A DNA stretch of 64,000 bases from Phycisphaerae bacterium (GCA_017999985.1 JAGNKU010000005.1:124001-188000); one strand, 5' to 3'; positions 30,166-39,517 are shown, numbered from the stretch's first letter. Made by a program: numbers and translations. Notes: generated by a model from the letters alone, not told the origin.

Positions 30166-30171
30166 TATGAT
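30166..30171 (+). promoter_or_regulatory. Possible -10 box (TATGAT) of the kdsC-like operon
   Basis: TATGAT lies 50 nt before the TTG start, with no convincing -35 at 16-18 nt. A TATACT on the opposite strand (30127-30122) could serve the divergent MBL gene. Both are unconfirmed. Confidence 0.3.
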
Positions 30172-30221
30172 ACCCGCACGCTGGCGGAACGCCTCCGCCG
30201 CCCCGAGCAAGGACCCACGCT

Positions 30222-30764
30222 TTGGCCCTCGACGCCCGATTGCGAGCCATCCGCGCCGTATGCCTGGACGTGGACGGCGTGCTCACCGACGGCCGGTTGT
30301 ACATCGACGACACCGGCCGCGGCGCGCGGCTGTTCGACGTTCACGACGGCTTCGCGCTCTATTGGTACCAGCGGCTCGGCGGCATCGTCGTGATCTGCTC
30401 CGGCAAGCACTCGGAGGCCGTCGCGGTGCGGGCCGCTGAGCTCGGGATCACCCACGTGGTCCAGGGCAGTCGCGACAAGCCCGCCGACCTGGCGCCGCGG
30501 CTGGCGGAAATCGGGCTCGGCTGGTCTGAGCTGGCAGTCATCGGCGACGACCTGCCCGACGTGCCGCTGCTGCACCGCTGCGGTTTCCCGATCGCGGTCG
30601 CGAACGCGGTGGACGAGGTCAAGGCCGTCGCGCAACTGGTGACGCGGCGCGCCGGCGGGCGCGGCGCCGTCCGCGAGGCGCTCGAACATCTGATGCGGGC
30701 GACCGGACGCTGGGCGGAAGTGCAGGCCCATTACGGTCTCGCGCGAACCGCGCGGCCCGACTGA
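30222..30764 (+). CDS. KdsC-like HAD phosphatase (3-deoxy-D-manno-octulosonate 8-phosphate phosphatase family)
   Basis: The 180-residue HAD-superfamily protein has the nucleophile motif CLDVDGVLTDGRLYI (Asp16 and Asp18), motif II Ser in VVICSGKHSEAV, motif III Lys in GSRDKPADL and motif IV GDDLPDVPLL. Length and lack of a cap domain match KdsC, which makes free Kdo for lipopolysaccharide; YrbI-type sugar-acid phosphatases are an alternative. The TTG start is preceded by AAGGA about 10 nt upstream. It lies 14 nt before the LptC/LptA-like gene, an order (kdsC then lptC, lptA) also found in Gram-negative LPS operons, which supports the call. Confidence 0.87.
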   Translation: MALDARLRAIRAVCLDVDGVLTDGRLYIDDTGRGARLFDVHDGFALYWYQRLGGIVVICSGKHSEAVAVRAAELGITHVVQGSRDKPADLAPRLAEIGLGWSELAVIGDDLPDVPLLHRCGFPIAVANAVDEVKAVAQLVTRRAGGRGAVREALEHLMRATGRWAEVQAHYGLARTARPD

Positions 30765-30778
30765 CAGGATCCGGAACC

Positions 30779-33700
30779 ATGGTGCGCAACATCGTCCTTG
30801 CCGTTTCTTCGCTGGCCGTCCTCGGGCTGCTCTTCGCGGCGTACTGGCTGCTTCTGGGAACGCCCGCCAGCGCGCCGGTCGAGCGCCCGGTCACGGAGAC
30901 TCTGCAGACGCCCCAGGTGCCCACGACGCAGCCGCTCAAGATCGGCGACGCGATCGAAGTGCCCGCCGGCGGCAAGATCATCTTCCGCCGCTTCGACGAG
31001 AAGACCGGCCGCCCGCGGGATATGTTCGCGTGCCAGGACTGGCAGCCCGTGCCCGACGCACGGAACGAGATTCGCGTGACGGCCCCCGAGCTGGCCATGC
31101 TGCTGCCCAGCGGGATGATCGCCACGATCACGGCGGACGCGGGCCAGATCACGGTGGACCGCGTCGAACAGTCGCAGATGCGGCCCAAGAACGGCCATCT
31201 CGCGGGCCACGTGCGCATCGTCGTCGATCGCGACACCGCGCCCGAGCGCACGCCGGCGGCCGAACGGCCGGAAGACCTGATCACCATCAGCGTCGACCGC
31301 CTCGAGTTCGACCTGGAGCTGGGCGAACTGCAGACCAACGAGCGGCTGACCGTGGCCAGCGAGGATTTCGAGATCGCCGGCAGCGGGCTGCACCTGATCT
31401 GGAACCAGGCCGACAACCGGATCGAGACGCTCTCGATTGCCCATGGCGAGGAGTTCGTGCTCTACCCCGCCGCCGGCCTGTTCGGCATGGTGACGAACGA
31501 CGAGCAAGCCGGGCCACCCCCTACGCCACCCCTGCAGGCCGGCGAGCCGCCGCGCCGGCGCCCGCGGCCGCGGCGCGCGACGGCGTACCAGTGCATCCTC
31601 GACGGCGGGCTGGTGGCGGAGCAGTTCCGGGGCGCGGAGCGCGTCGGCGGCCTGGAGGCCGACGAAGTGAAGCTGTTGTTCGACGTGGGCGGCGGCGCCG
31701 ACAAGTTCCTCCGGTCGCGCCCGACGTCCGCCCCCGCCACGCGCCCGGCGCGCGAGGAGCGCGAACGGCTCGTCCTGCGCTGGAACGGGCGGCTGCAACT
31801 GACGCCCACGGCCGCGGCGCCGGCCGGCGAGCCCAACCGTCGGCGGTTCGAGGCCCGCGGCCACCCCGTGGTGCTGTCGCGCGGCGACGGCCACGTGCGC
31901 TGCGGGCAGGTCGCGTTTCACGATGACACGCAGCGCGTCTGGCTGTATCCGATGGAAGGCGGCACCGTCGAGTTCGGCCTGGGAGCGAAGCTGGCCGCCG
32001 CGGCCCAGAGCATCTACATCGACCGCCTGGCGCGCATCGTCAAGCTGATCGGCAACGTCGAGCTGCGCTCCCAGCGCGGCACGGGCACGACGGCCCGGCT
32101 GTCTGCGATCCGCTGCGCGTACTGGGGCGAATTGCACATCGCCGCGGGCGCGGCGACGACGCAGCCCACCGCGACCGACGACGCATTGCTGACCGCCGAG
32201 CGGCTCGAATCGGCCGTGTTCGTCGGCGACGTGCAGGTGGACCTGGGGGCGCAGCAACTCACCGGGCACCGCCTCGATGTCGGCTTCCGCGCCGACGCCG
32301 GCGGGCAGACGCTCGAGGAACTGCTCGACACGGCGCAGGCCTCGGGCAACGTGCGGCTGACGAGCGGCAACGGCCGGCTGGAGTGCGGCGATCTGCGGTT
32401 GGTGTTCGACCTGACGCCCGCGCACGAGTTGTACCCGTACCAGATGGACGCCACCGGCGCGGTGCTCATCTCGCGCGGTGCGACCAGCATTCGGGGCCAC
32501 CGCGTCACCGCCGATCTCGCGCCGCCGCCGGAACAACCCGGCGCCAAGGCGGTGTTCGTGATCCGCGCGCTGCGCGTGCTGGGGGCGGCGGAGCTGATCG
32601 ATCCGGACAACCGGGTCGCGGCCCGCGGGCATGAGATCGCGGCCGCGTTCGCAGGCGTCAACGAGCTGACCACGGCCACGGTCCGCGGCGGCGAGGGCGA
32701 GTTCGGCGTCGTCCACGCGCGGCCGTACACCGTGCGGGGCGAGCTGATCAGCCTCGACCGCGCCGCCCAGACGGTGCACGTCGACGGCCTCGCGCGCCTC
32801 TCGTTCAAGACGCAGCGCAGCCTGCAGGGCGAGTCGCGCAGCCAGCCCACGCCGATCGTCGTGCACAGCCGCCGGCTGCTGCACATCGACGGGTTGCGCA
32901 ACACGGTGCGCTTCGAGGGCGACGTGCGCGCGGACAGCGGCGACGAGCAGTTGCAGGGCGACACGCTGACGCTGCTGCTCGAAGACATCACGGCGCCGCC
33001 CGCGCCTGCGCCGACCACGCTCTCGCTGCGCGATGTGTGGCGGACGGCGCGGCGCCTGCTCGGCGGCCAGGGCGATTTGCCGTCAAAGGATGACCTCTTC
33101 GCGCTGCGCGTCAGCGGCCCCACCGAGCGCTTCCGCAAGGAACCCGTGCGCCTGACCGCGGACCACGCGCTGGTCGCCAGCGAGAGCTACGCCCCCGGCG
33201 AAGACCTGCCCGTCGTGCACACCAGCATCTCGGCACCGCTGCTCGAAGTGGACATCATCAACCGGCAGATCACCACGACCGGCGAGACGGAACTCCTGAT
33301 GACGGATCGGCGCGGCCTCAACGACGTCGAGCCCGCGCGCGACGCGCTGGGCGTCCCGTCGGCGCTGCTCAGCCGCGGGGCCAGCCAGACCGCGATGGGC
33401 TGCCTCGGCCGCATGACGTACACCCTGGGCGTGGACGGCCCCGACCGGCGTGACACGGTCGTGTTCGAGGACCGCGTGGTCTTCGTGCACCGCACCGGCA
33501 AGGAAATGGTGGACGTGGAGCAGATGCTGCCACGCGGCACCGACCGGACCGTCGCGGTGGAGAATCTCAAGAGCCGCAACGCCACGCTCGACTGCGATCG
33601 GCTGGAATGCTGGTTCAGCGTGGACTCGGCCGCGCCGCGCGCCGCGCGCGGCGGCGTGCTCACGCGGGCCCCGCTGCGCCTGGCCTCGCTGATCGCGTCC

Positions 33701-33943
33701 GGCGGCGTGTACCTGCGCGATCAGGAGGAGGCCCGCGTCCGCGAAGTGAACGCGGCGTGGATCGAGTTCAATCGCGAACTCGGCCGCATCCACGTGCGCG
33801 GCGCGCCCCAGGCCGACGCCCGCGTCTACTTCGAGAACCTGCAATCCGGTCAGTTCGACGTGCACGCCGGCCCGGAACTGGTCATCAATCTCAACGACGG
33901 AACGATCCGCACCGACACGCTGACGGGTGAAATCCGGCGGTGA
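30779..33943 (+). CDS. Very large LptC/LptA-like (OstA-fold) envelope protein
   Basis: The 1054-residue protein has one N-terminal membrane helix (IVLAVSSLAVLGLLFAAYWL) and a long exported region made of repeated beta-rich segments of LptA/OstA type: for example ITADAGQITVDR, IYIDRLARIVKLIGNVELRS, LEELLDTAQASGNVRLTSGN and RFEGDVRADSGDEQLQGDTL, where 'GNV' or 'GDV' strands are followed by polar turns. LptC and LptA are each about 180-200 residues and form the beta-jellyroll bridge that carries LPS across the periplasm. Here one chain could build several units of that bridge. The position directly after a kdsC-like gene supports this. Substrate and partners are inferred. Confidence 0.7.
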   Translation: MVRNIVLAVSSLAVLGLLFAAYWLLLGTPASAPVERPVTETLQTPQVPTTQPLKIGDAIEVPAGGKIIFRRFDEKTGRPRDMFACQDWQPVPDARNEIRVTAPELAMLLPSGMIATITADAGQITVDRVEQSQMRPKNGHLAGHVRIVVDRDTAPERTPAAERPEDLITISVDRLEFDLELGELQTNERLTVASEDFEIAGSGLHLIWNQADNRIETLSIAHGEEFVLYPAAGLFGMVTNDEQAGPPPTPPLQAGEPPRRRPRPRRATAYQCILDGGLVAEQFRGAERVGGLEADEVKLLFDVGGGADKFLRSRPTSAPATRPAREERERLVLRWNGRLQLTPTAAAPAGEPNRRRFEARGHPVVLSRGDGHVRCGQVAFHDDTQRVWLYPMEGGTVEFGLGAKLAAAAQSIYIDRLARIVKLIGNVELRSQRGTGTTARLSAIRCAYWGELHIAAGAATTQPTATDDALLTAERLESAVFVGDVQVDLGAQQLTGHRLDVGFRADAGGQTLEELLDTAQASGNVRLTSGNGRLECGDLRLVFDLTPAHELYPYQMDATGAVLISRGATSIRGHRVTADLAPPPEQPGAKAVFVIRALRVLGAAELIDPDNRVAARGHEIAAAFAGVNELTTATVRGGEGEFGVVHARPYTVRGELISLDRAAQTVHVDGLARLSFKTQRSLQGESRSQPTPIVVHSRRLLHIDGLRNTVRFEGDVRADSGDEQLQGDTLTLLLEDITAPPAPAPTTLSLRDVWRTARRLLGGQGDLPSKDDLFALRVSGPTERFRKEPVRLTADHALVASESYAPGEDLPVVHTSISAPLLEVDIINRQITTTGETELLMTDRRGLNDVEPARDALGVPSALLSRGASQTAMGCLGRMTYTLGVDGPDRRDTVVFEDRVVFVHRTGKEMVDVEQMLPRGTDRTVAVENLKSRNATLDCDRLECWFSVDSAAPRAARGGVLTRAPLRLASLIASGGVYLRDQEEARVREVNAAWIEFNRELGRIHVRGAPQADARVYFENLQSGQFDVHAGPELVINLNDGTIRTDTLTGEIRR

Positions 33944-33983
33944 CGCCGGCGGTTCGGACGGCGGTTGGACGGCGAGCACAGCC

Positions 33984-35510
33984 ATGGCCAGAACAGAAGT
34001 CGGCGCCAGCATCCCCCGCCGCTCCGCCCTCGCCACGGACGCCGCGGAATACGGCCTCGTCTGGCCGGGCCGGCGCGCGGCCCTGGCCGCGGCCCATGCG
34101 TCCGGCGCCGACCGTTTTCTCGCCGCTTCGGGCTCGTTGGTGCGCCCCGCGGCGGTCGGCCACCTGCTCATCGAGGGCGACAACCTCGCCGCGCTGCGCC
34201 TGCTCCAGCCCACCCACGCCGGGCGCATCAAGGCAATCTACATCGACCCGCCCTACAACACCGGCGCGGACCGACTCTACGCCGACCGTTTCCGCGGTCG
34301 GCGCGGCCTGGCCCCGTCCGCCCGCCTCCATGCCCGCTGGCTTTCCATGATGGCGCCGCGCCTGCTGCTGGCGCGCGACCTGCTCCGCCTCGACGGCATG
34401 ATCTTCATATCCATCGACGACAACGAAGTGCACAACCTGCGGCTGCTGATGAACGCGCTCTTCGGCGAGGAAAACTTCATCAACACCATCGTCGTCAAGA
34501 CCAAGGAATCCAGCGGCGCCAGCGGCGGCGGCGCCGACAAGAAGCTGAAGAAGAACTGCGAATACCTGCTGCTCTACGCGCGCTGCCTGGCCCACTTCCG
34601 CCGCACGGAAGTCTTCCAGCGCCGCCCGCTCAGCGCCCTGCTCGACGAAAAACGCGCCGCCGGCAAGCCCTACGAATATCGCCACGTGCTGCTCGACTCC
34701 GGTCGCCGCACCCACGTGGCGACGCTGCGCGACGGCCGCGGCCAGGCCCTCGAGCTGTACCGCCACGCCGGGCACGTGGTCGCCACGATCGAGCAGCTCG
34801 CCAACGACGAGCGCCTGCCCCTCGCCGCCGCTTACGCCCGCCACCACGCCCGGGTCTTCCGCACCACCAACGCGCAGACCTCCATCCGCACGCGCGTCCG
34901 GGCCGCGCTGCGCGGCGCCGACGGCCTCTACTCGCTCGATTACGTGCCTGCGTCTGGTCGCGACCGGGGCCAGCCCGTTACGAAGTACTTCACCGGCGGC
35001 CGCGCCGATCTCCTCGTCTGGCTCAAAGACACCTCCGAGCTGCAGGACGGCCAGGTCATCAAGCGCGTCAAGGCCGGCACACTCTGGGACGACCTCGCCT
35101 GGACCGGCATCGCCCGCGAGGGCGGCGTCGATTTCCCGCACGGCAAGAAACCCGTGCGCTTCGTTCGCCGAATCCTGGAAATCGCCACCGGCGACGACCC
35201 GGCAGCCCTCGTGCTCGACTTCTTCGCCGGCTCCGGCACCACCGCCCAGGCCACGCTCGAGCTGAATCGCGCGGACAGCGGCCACCGCCGGTTCATCCTC
35301 ATCCAGAGCCCCGAGCCCACCGATCACCCCGCCGGCCCCACCATCGCGGCGATCTGCCAGACACGTGTGCAGCGCGTGCTCGCGGAGTTCCGCGCCGCGC
35401 GCCCCGACACGCCCGCGGACGACCTGCGCCTGCAGGTGCTCAAGATCGGCACAGCGCCCGCGCCCGCGCGAAAATCGCGTCCAGCATCGGCTCCGTCAGC
35501 CGTTTCGTGA
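33984..35510 (+). CDS. Orphan beta-class DNA methyltransferase (Type III Mod-like)
   Basis: The 508-residue protein carries catalytic motif IV as DPPYNTG (Asp88) and, later in the chain, the S-adenosylmethionine-binding motif I in [18 protein letters not shown] (about residue 411). Motif IV before motif I defines the beta class of N6-adenine/N4-cytosine methyltransferases, as in Type III Mod and EcoP15I-like subunits. A long region between them (about 150-400) is the likely target-recognition part. No Res helicase-nuclease or other restriction gene lies nearby, so it is an orphan methylase in this window. An ATG at 33984 is preferred to GTG 33927, which overlaps the previous gene. Its 3' end overlaps the glycosylase gene by 71 bp. 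Confidence 0.88.
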   Translation: MARTEVGASIPRRSALATDAAEYGLVWPGRRAALAAAHASGADRFLAASGSLVRPAAVGHLLIEGDNLAALRLLQPTHAGRIKAIYIDPPYNTGADRLYADRFRGRRGLAPSARLHARWLSMMAPRLLLARDLLRLDGMIFISIDDNEVHNLRLLMNALFGEENFINTIVVKTKESSGASGGGADKKLKKNCEYLLLYARCLAHFRRTEVFQRRPLSALLDEKRAAGKPYEYRHVLLDSGRRTHVATLRDGRGQALELYRHAGHVVATIEQLANDERLPLAAAYARHHARVFRTTNAQTSIRTRVRAALRGADGLYSLDYVPASGRDRGQPVTKYFTGGRADLLVWLKDTSELQDGQVIKRVKAGTLWDDLAWTGIAREGGVDFPHGKKPVRFVRRILEIATGDDPAALVLDFFAGSGTTAQATLELNRADSGHRRFILIQSPEPTDHPAGPTIAAICQTRVQRVLAEFRAARPDTPADDLRLQVLKIGTAPAPARKSRPASAPSAVS

Positions 35511-36114
35511 ATGTGTTCTGCTGGCTGGGGTGAAAGCTCGCGAGGACCACGCGACCATCCGCCAGCACGTACTCGGCGCCGTGCGCGAATTTTGGCAGCC
35601 TTACACCCAGCACCCGGCCACTCTCATCCCACGCCAGCCGCCCCAGCGCCACCAGCACCCGCCACGGCATACACGCCAGCGTCTCGGTCAGATACCCCGC
35701 GCAATTGCGGATCTCCGCCGGCGTCGGCTTGTTCCCCGGCGGCGCGCAGCGACACACCGCCGTGATGAGGCAATCGGTGAGCACCAGCCCGTCTGTGCGG
35801 TGCTCGGAGCGCGGCTGGCTGGCGTACCCCGCCTTGTGCAGCGCGCGGAACAGCCATTCGCCACTGCGGTCACCCGTGAACATCCGCCCCGTGCGGTTCG
35901 CCCCATGCGCCCCCGGCGCGAGCCCCACGAGCAACAACCGGCCCGCCGGGTCGCCGCAATTCGGCACCGGCCGCCCCCAGTATTCCTCGTTCCGGTACGC
36001 CGCGCGCCGTGTCCGGGCGATCAACCGGCAATGGGCGCGCAGCCGCGGGCAGCGCATGCACCGCACCACCCGCGCATCCTGACCAGCCAGCCAGCCGTCG
36101 TCGCCAACCGCCAT
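35440..36114 (-). CDS. Family 5 uracil-DNA glycosylase (UDGb type)
   Basis: The 224-residue protein has the family-5 motif [19 protein letters not shown] and the second motif ASFHPSQQN, with Cys pairs (RCMRCPRL, and [10 protein letters not shown]) suited to a 4Fe-4S cluster as in UDGb. These enzymes remove uracil and other deaminated bases from DNA; this family lacks the polar catalytic Asp in motif 1, as here. The ATG at 36114 gives the usual N-terminus before the first Cys pair; an in-frame start near 36216 adds about 34 residues. It overlaps the convergent methylase gene. Confidence 0.9.
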   Translation of the reverse strand: MAVGDDGWLAGQDARVVRCMRCPRLRAHCRLIARTRRAAYRNEEYWGRPVPNCGDPAGRLLLVGLAPGAHGANRTGRMFTGDRSGEWLFRALHKAGYASQPRSEHRTDGLVLTDCLITAVCRCAPPGNKPTPAEIRNCAGYLTETLACMPWRVLVALGRLAWDESGRVLGVRLPKFAHGAEYVLADGRVVLASFHPSQQNTFTKRLTEPMLDAIFARARALCRS

Positions 36115-36329
36115 CACCAGCCCCAACTCCCACTGCGCCGCGCAGATTCCAGGATCATACTGCGTGATCGGCGGCGGCCAGCCCTGATGACAACGCATTC
36201 TCAGCAAGCCCGCCAACGCCGGTGACTTCCGGCGGGACCGGCCATCCGCTATACTTCATTTTCCGGCTGCCGGGCATGTGCCGGAAGGTGGGTTGGCGGG
36301 CTCGGAGGACGCCTGTCCGCCTTTGCCGA

Positions 36330-36335
36330 TAGAAT
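36330..36335 (+). promoter_or_regulatory. Possible -10 box TAGAAT
   Basis: TAGAAT sits 31 nt before the ATG of the secreted Cys-tailed gene. There is no clear -35. The same hexamer recurs before other genes in the window (39518 and 42544). Confidence 0.3.
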
Positions 36336-36366
36336 CCTGTAATCCCCAATCCGCAAGGAGCGAACG

Positions 36367-37296
36367 ATGCGCATCCGTAACCTCGTAGTCGGGCTGACGT
36401 TGGTCACCATCCTGGGCAGCACCGTGGCGTGGGCCGACGACACGGCCATCACCTTCGCGAACGGCCGAACCCTGCTCGCCAAGGCTGATTTCGAGGGCGC
36501 CCTGCAGGCGTTCAAGATCGCCGTCACGGCGCAGCCGGAGAACAGCGAATACTTCCAGGAGTACACGCTTCTCCGCCGCGTCATCAACCTGCGGGCGCAG
36601 CTCAAGGATGAGCAGGATCCCGAGACGTGGCAGAAGATGAGCCAGGCGCTTTATAACTACTACCACTCCCGCAAGATCAACGGCGAGGCCCTGGCGACCG
36701 CCGGCGCCCTGTACGAGAAGGTCAAGACCGGCGAAACCGCCGCCCTGCTGGCCGAAGCCCAGTTGACCGCCGGCGACAGCAAGGCCGCGGCCGAGCTCCT
36801 CGCGGGCCTGGACCAGGAGCAGCGCACGCCGCGGACCGATATCCTGCAGGGTATTGCGCTGGCCTATCAGAGCGACGCCGCGGGCGCGAAAACCATCGCC
36901 ACCCGGCTCGAACTGCCGAAGGACTGCGAAGGCCCGGTGTGCTACGACGCCGCCCGCCTCTATGCCCTGGTCGGTGACACGGAGAAGGCGCTCGGCACGC
37001 TGAAGTGCGCGTTCGAGTGCACGCCGCCGAACCAGCTCGACGTCGTCAAGGCCGACGCGAAGGAGTGCAAGGACTTTGCGGCGCTCGTGTCCAACCCGGC
37101 GTTCGCGCAGGCCCTGGAGGCGAAGTCGAAGGTCGCGGCCGGCTGCGGCAGCCAGGCCGGTTGCGGCAAGTGCCCGAGCAAGGCCGGCTGCGCCGGCGCG
37201 GGTGACAAGGACAAGCCGCCCGCCGAGTGCAAAGGCCACGAGAAGGCAGGCGAGAAGCCGGCCGGCTGCGAGCACGAGAAGAAGACCGAGAAGTAA
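36367..37296 (+). CDS. Secreted TPR-like protein with Cys-rich C-terminal tail
   Basis: The 309-residue product starts with a signal peptide (MRIRNLVVGLTLVTILGSTVAWA), followed by helical TPR-like repeats (GRTLLAKADFEGALQAFKIA, LYALVGDTEKALGTLKCAFE). From about residue 260 it turns into a Cys/Lys/Glu-rich tail with AAGCGSQAGCGKCPSKAGC and EKPAGCEHEKKTEK, spacing suggestive of metal binding or disulfides; no known domain was recognised. AAGGAG about 7 nt before the ATG fixes the start. Function unknown; the tail could chelate metal in the periplasm, which is inference. Confidence 0.78.
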   Translation: MRIRNLVVGLTLVTILGSTVAWADDTAITFANGRTLLAKADFEGALQAFKIAVTAQPENSEYFQEYTLLRRVINLRAQLKDEQDPETWQKMSQALYNYYHSRKINGEALATAGALYEKVKTGETAALLAEAQLTAGDSKAAAELLAGLDQEQRTPRTDILQGIALAYQSDAAGAKTIATRLELPKDCEGPVCYDAARLYALVGDTEKALGTLKCAFECTPPNQLDVVKADAKECKDFAALVSNPAFAQALEAKSKVAAGCGSQAGCGKCPSKAGCAGAGDKDKPPAECKGHEKAGEKPAGCEHEKKTEK

Positions 37297-37506
37297 CGCG
37301 CCCGGCGACCCGCTGGCGTTTACCGATGCTAGAGCAAACGGTCTGGCGCAGCCAGGCCATGGCCGCAGTCCCAACAAGCACCCACATTGCCGAGACCGCC
37401 CCCACCGGGTAGAACCGCACCCCGGCGGCCCGTGCGCGGCGCGCTACGATCAGTGGATTGGTGCGCCGCTTCATCCGCCAATTCGCGAGTGGTCTGTTCG
37501 ATCCCG

Positions 37507-38865
37507 ATGCACGACACTGCCGCTCACGTTCCGCCCGCGCCGCCTGCCGCCCCACCCGTCCGCGTCGGCGTCGTGCTCACCGCGCACATCCTCTACACGC
37601 TGCTGAACGCGCTGCTCTTCACCAACATGTTCTGGCTCATGCCCATGCTCGTCCGGCTGCGCTTCGGCTCCGACGATCCGACCTGGCGCGACTGGCAGAC
37701 CACGCTCGTCACCGCGGCCGTCCCGATCTTCATGATGCTCTCGATCTTCTGGCATGAGCTGCTGCGCCGCACGACTTTCCGCACATACCTGATCGTGTTC
37801 TGGCTTGTCGGCGTGCTGCCGCTGGGCTGCGTCGCCCTCGCCCAAAGCTTCTGGCAGATGTTCGCGTGCCACGTCGTGGCGACCATCGGCCTCGGCGGCC
37901 AGGCGCCGGTCAACGGCAAGCTGCTCAAGCATTTCTATGCCGACGCCGTCCGCGGCCGCGTCTACGCCCTGCTGAACGTCGTCGCGCTCGCCAGCAGCAT
38001 CGCGTCGATCTACCTCTTCGGCGTGTGGGTCGAGGCCGATCACGACGCGTTTCGCGTGTACTTCCCCGTCGCCGCCGGGCTGCAACTCGTCGGCATCGCC
38101 CTGCTGCTCTGGCTCGCGCAGCACACACGCCTGGACGCCGAGCGTCCGGCGTCGCAGCCGCCGGCGTGGAGCGACCTGCTGAAGCCGATCCTGCACATGG
38201 GCGCGGTGCTGCGTGCCGATCGCACGTTCCTGCGCTACGAACGCGCGTTCATGACCTACGGGGCGGCGTACATGCTGTGCGATGCGCTGCTGCCGGTGCT
38301 CGGCACCGAACTCGGCCTGCGCTACGAGGACTACGCCCACTCGACGCAGGTCGTCACCAAGCTCGTCACGCTGGTCGCCACGCTGCCGATGGGCTGGCTC
38401 ATGGATCGCGTCGGCGCGGTCCGCACGTCCGGCATCGCCTTTGCCGTGCTCGCGCTGTATCCCGCGCTGCTGCTCACCGCCCGCGGCACCGTCGGCATCG
38501 GCGTCGCCAGCGTCGCGTACGGCCTGGGGCTCGCCGGCGTCCAGATGGGCTGGATGCTAGGCCCCGTTAATCTGGCTGGCACGCCGGACAAAGTGCCGCA
38601 ATACGTCGCAATCCACGCCACGCTCGTCGGTGTCCGCGGCGTGATCTTTCAGGGCCTGGGGATGCTGCTGTACAAGCTGACCGGGAGCTTCACCTGGCCG
38701 CTGATCGCCGCCGCCGCCGCCTTCCTGTGGGCCGCCATCCAGATGGACCGGCTGCAAGGCGCGCTCCGCCAACAGGCCGCCACGGCGACGCCCCCATCCC
38801 CGCCGCGCCCGGTCGCGACCACAATCCGCGCCGCGAGCGGCAGTGAGCGAATCGAGGGGGCGTAA
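37507..38865 (+). CDS. Major facilitator superfamily transporter
   Basis: The 452-residue protein shows about twelve hydrophobic helices in two bundles with a central cytoplasmic loop (LAQHTRLDAERPASQPPAWS). Between helices, GWLMDRVGAVRTSGIAF resembles the MFS loop 2-3 motif (GxLaDrxGxR). Substrate unknown. The ATG at 37507 (MHDTAAHVPP) precedes the first helix; upstream in-frame sequence is Arg-rich and non-conserved. The stop codon lies in the first copy of a short intergenic repeat that continues downstream. Confidence 0.85.
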   Translation: MHDTAAHVPPAPPAAPPVRVGVVLTAHILYTLLNALLFTNMFWLMPMLVRLRFGSDDPTWRDWQTTLVTAAVPIFMMLSIFWHELLRRTTFRTYLIVFWLVGVLPLGCVALAQSFWQMFACHVVATIGLGGQAPVNGKLLKHFYADAVRGRVYALLNVVALASSIASIYLFGVWVEADHDAFRVYFPVAAGLQLVGIALLLWLAQHTRLDAERPASQPPAWSDLLKPILHMGAVLRADRTFLRYERAFMTYGAAYMLCDALLPVLGTELGLRYEDYAHSTQVVTKLVTLVATLPMGWLMDRVGAVRTSGIAFAVLALYPALLLTARGTVGIGVASVAYGLGLAGVQMGWMLGPVNLAGTPDKVPQYVAIHATLVGVRGVIFQGLGMLLYKLTGSFTWPLIAAAAAFLWAAIQMDRLQGALRQQAATATPPSPPRPVATTIRAASGSERIEGA

Positions 38866-38944
38866 CAAGGTGCCCAGGTAACAAGGTGACAACGTGAGCC
38901 GCATGGGGGTGATCAGGTGACAACGTGATCGGGTGACAAAGGTA
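38862..38944. repeat. Short degenerate direct repeats (GGTGACAACGTGA type)
   Basis: Copies: GTAACAAGGTG at 38862, GTAACAAGGTGACAACGTGA at 38878-38897, AGGTGACAACGTGA at 38915-38928 and GGTGACAAAGGTA at 38932-38944. The first copy includes the MFS stop codon. Spacing is irregular, so it is not a CRISPR array. Confidence 0.6.
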
Positions 38945-38990
38945 CGCCGCGCCCGCCACGGTTTACAATCCCAACACGCGTGACCCGCAT

Positions 38991-39034
38991 GGTCGGCTTC
39001 AGCCGACCGGCGTTTGCCACCGACTTCAGTCGGT
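38991..39034. repeat. Two adjacent REP-like palindromes with a TTCA centre
   Basis: Palindrome 1 is GGTCGGC-TTCA-GCCGACC (38991-39008, 7-bp perfect stem). Palindrome 2 is ACCGAC-TTCA-GTCGGT (39019-39034, 6-bp perfect stem). Both keep the same TTCA centre although their stems differ. Confidence 0.65.
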
Positions 39035-39096
39035 CGGACTAAGACCGGCGGCCCTCCCATTCCTCGTCTCCCCGCCCGCAGGGCGCACGCCGGTTG

Positions 39097-39116
39097 CCAG
39101 GGATTTCAATCCCTGG
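39097..39116. repeat. Third REP-like palindrome
   Basis: CCAGGGATT-TC-AATCCCTGG forms a 9-bp perfect stem (39097-39105 with 39108-39116). Its centre again contains TTCA. It lies 62 bp after the first two palindromes. Confidence 0.65.
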
Positions 39117-39517
39117 AAGACCAGACCTCACCCCCTCCTCTTCCTCGTTCAGCCCAACCGGCTGACGGAGCACCCGTCGTCGCCCCACGTGCCCATCCCC
39201 GTTCCCACGTCCCCACCTTCCCACATTCCCCCGCATTCCCGCGCCCACCCCGCCGAGATCTAGCAATCCTAGCATTTTCGGCGCCCGCGGCGTTCTCCGC
39301 GGCTATCTTCCTTCAGGAGGCGCGGATGCGCATCTGGCTAAATGCCGAGTGCTGAATGCTGACCACTTCAACGTCCGAATAACGAAGTGTGCCAATTAGG
39401 CCGCGCAAAAAGATTCTCTCTTGCACCCCTGAGCCGACCGGCAACTGGCACCGGCTCGCGCCGCGTGCCCGGCCCCGTTCCGACATTCCCACGCCCCACC
39501 CCCATTGCCGCAGCCAG

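Noticed and set aside
30731-32884. Minus-strand open frame of 717 codons opposite the LptC/LptA-like gene
   Set aside because: Low-complexity Arg/Ala/Asp composition and no start context; antisense shadow.
33984-36114. Restriction-modification or defence island
   Set aside because: Only the methyltransferase is present; the neighbouring UDG is a repair enzyme and no nuclease or helicase partner is seen.
38862-38944. CRISPR array
   Set aside because: Repeat units are short, degenerate and unevenly spaced with no uniform spacers; no cas gene is present.
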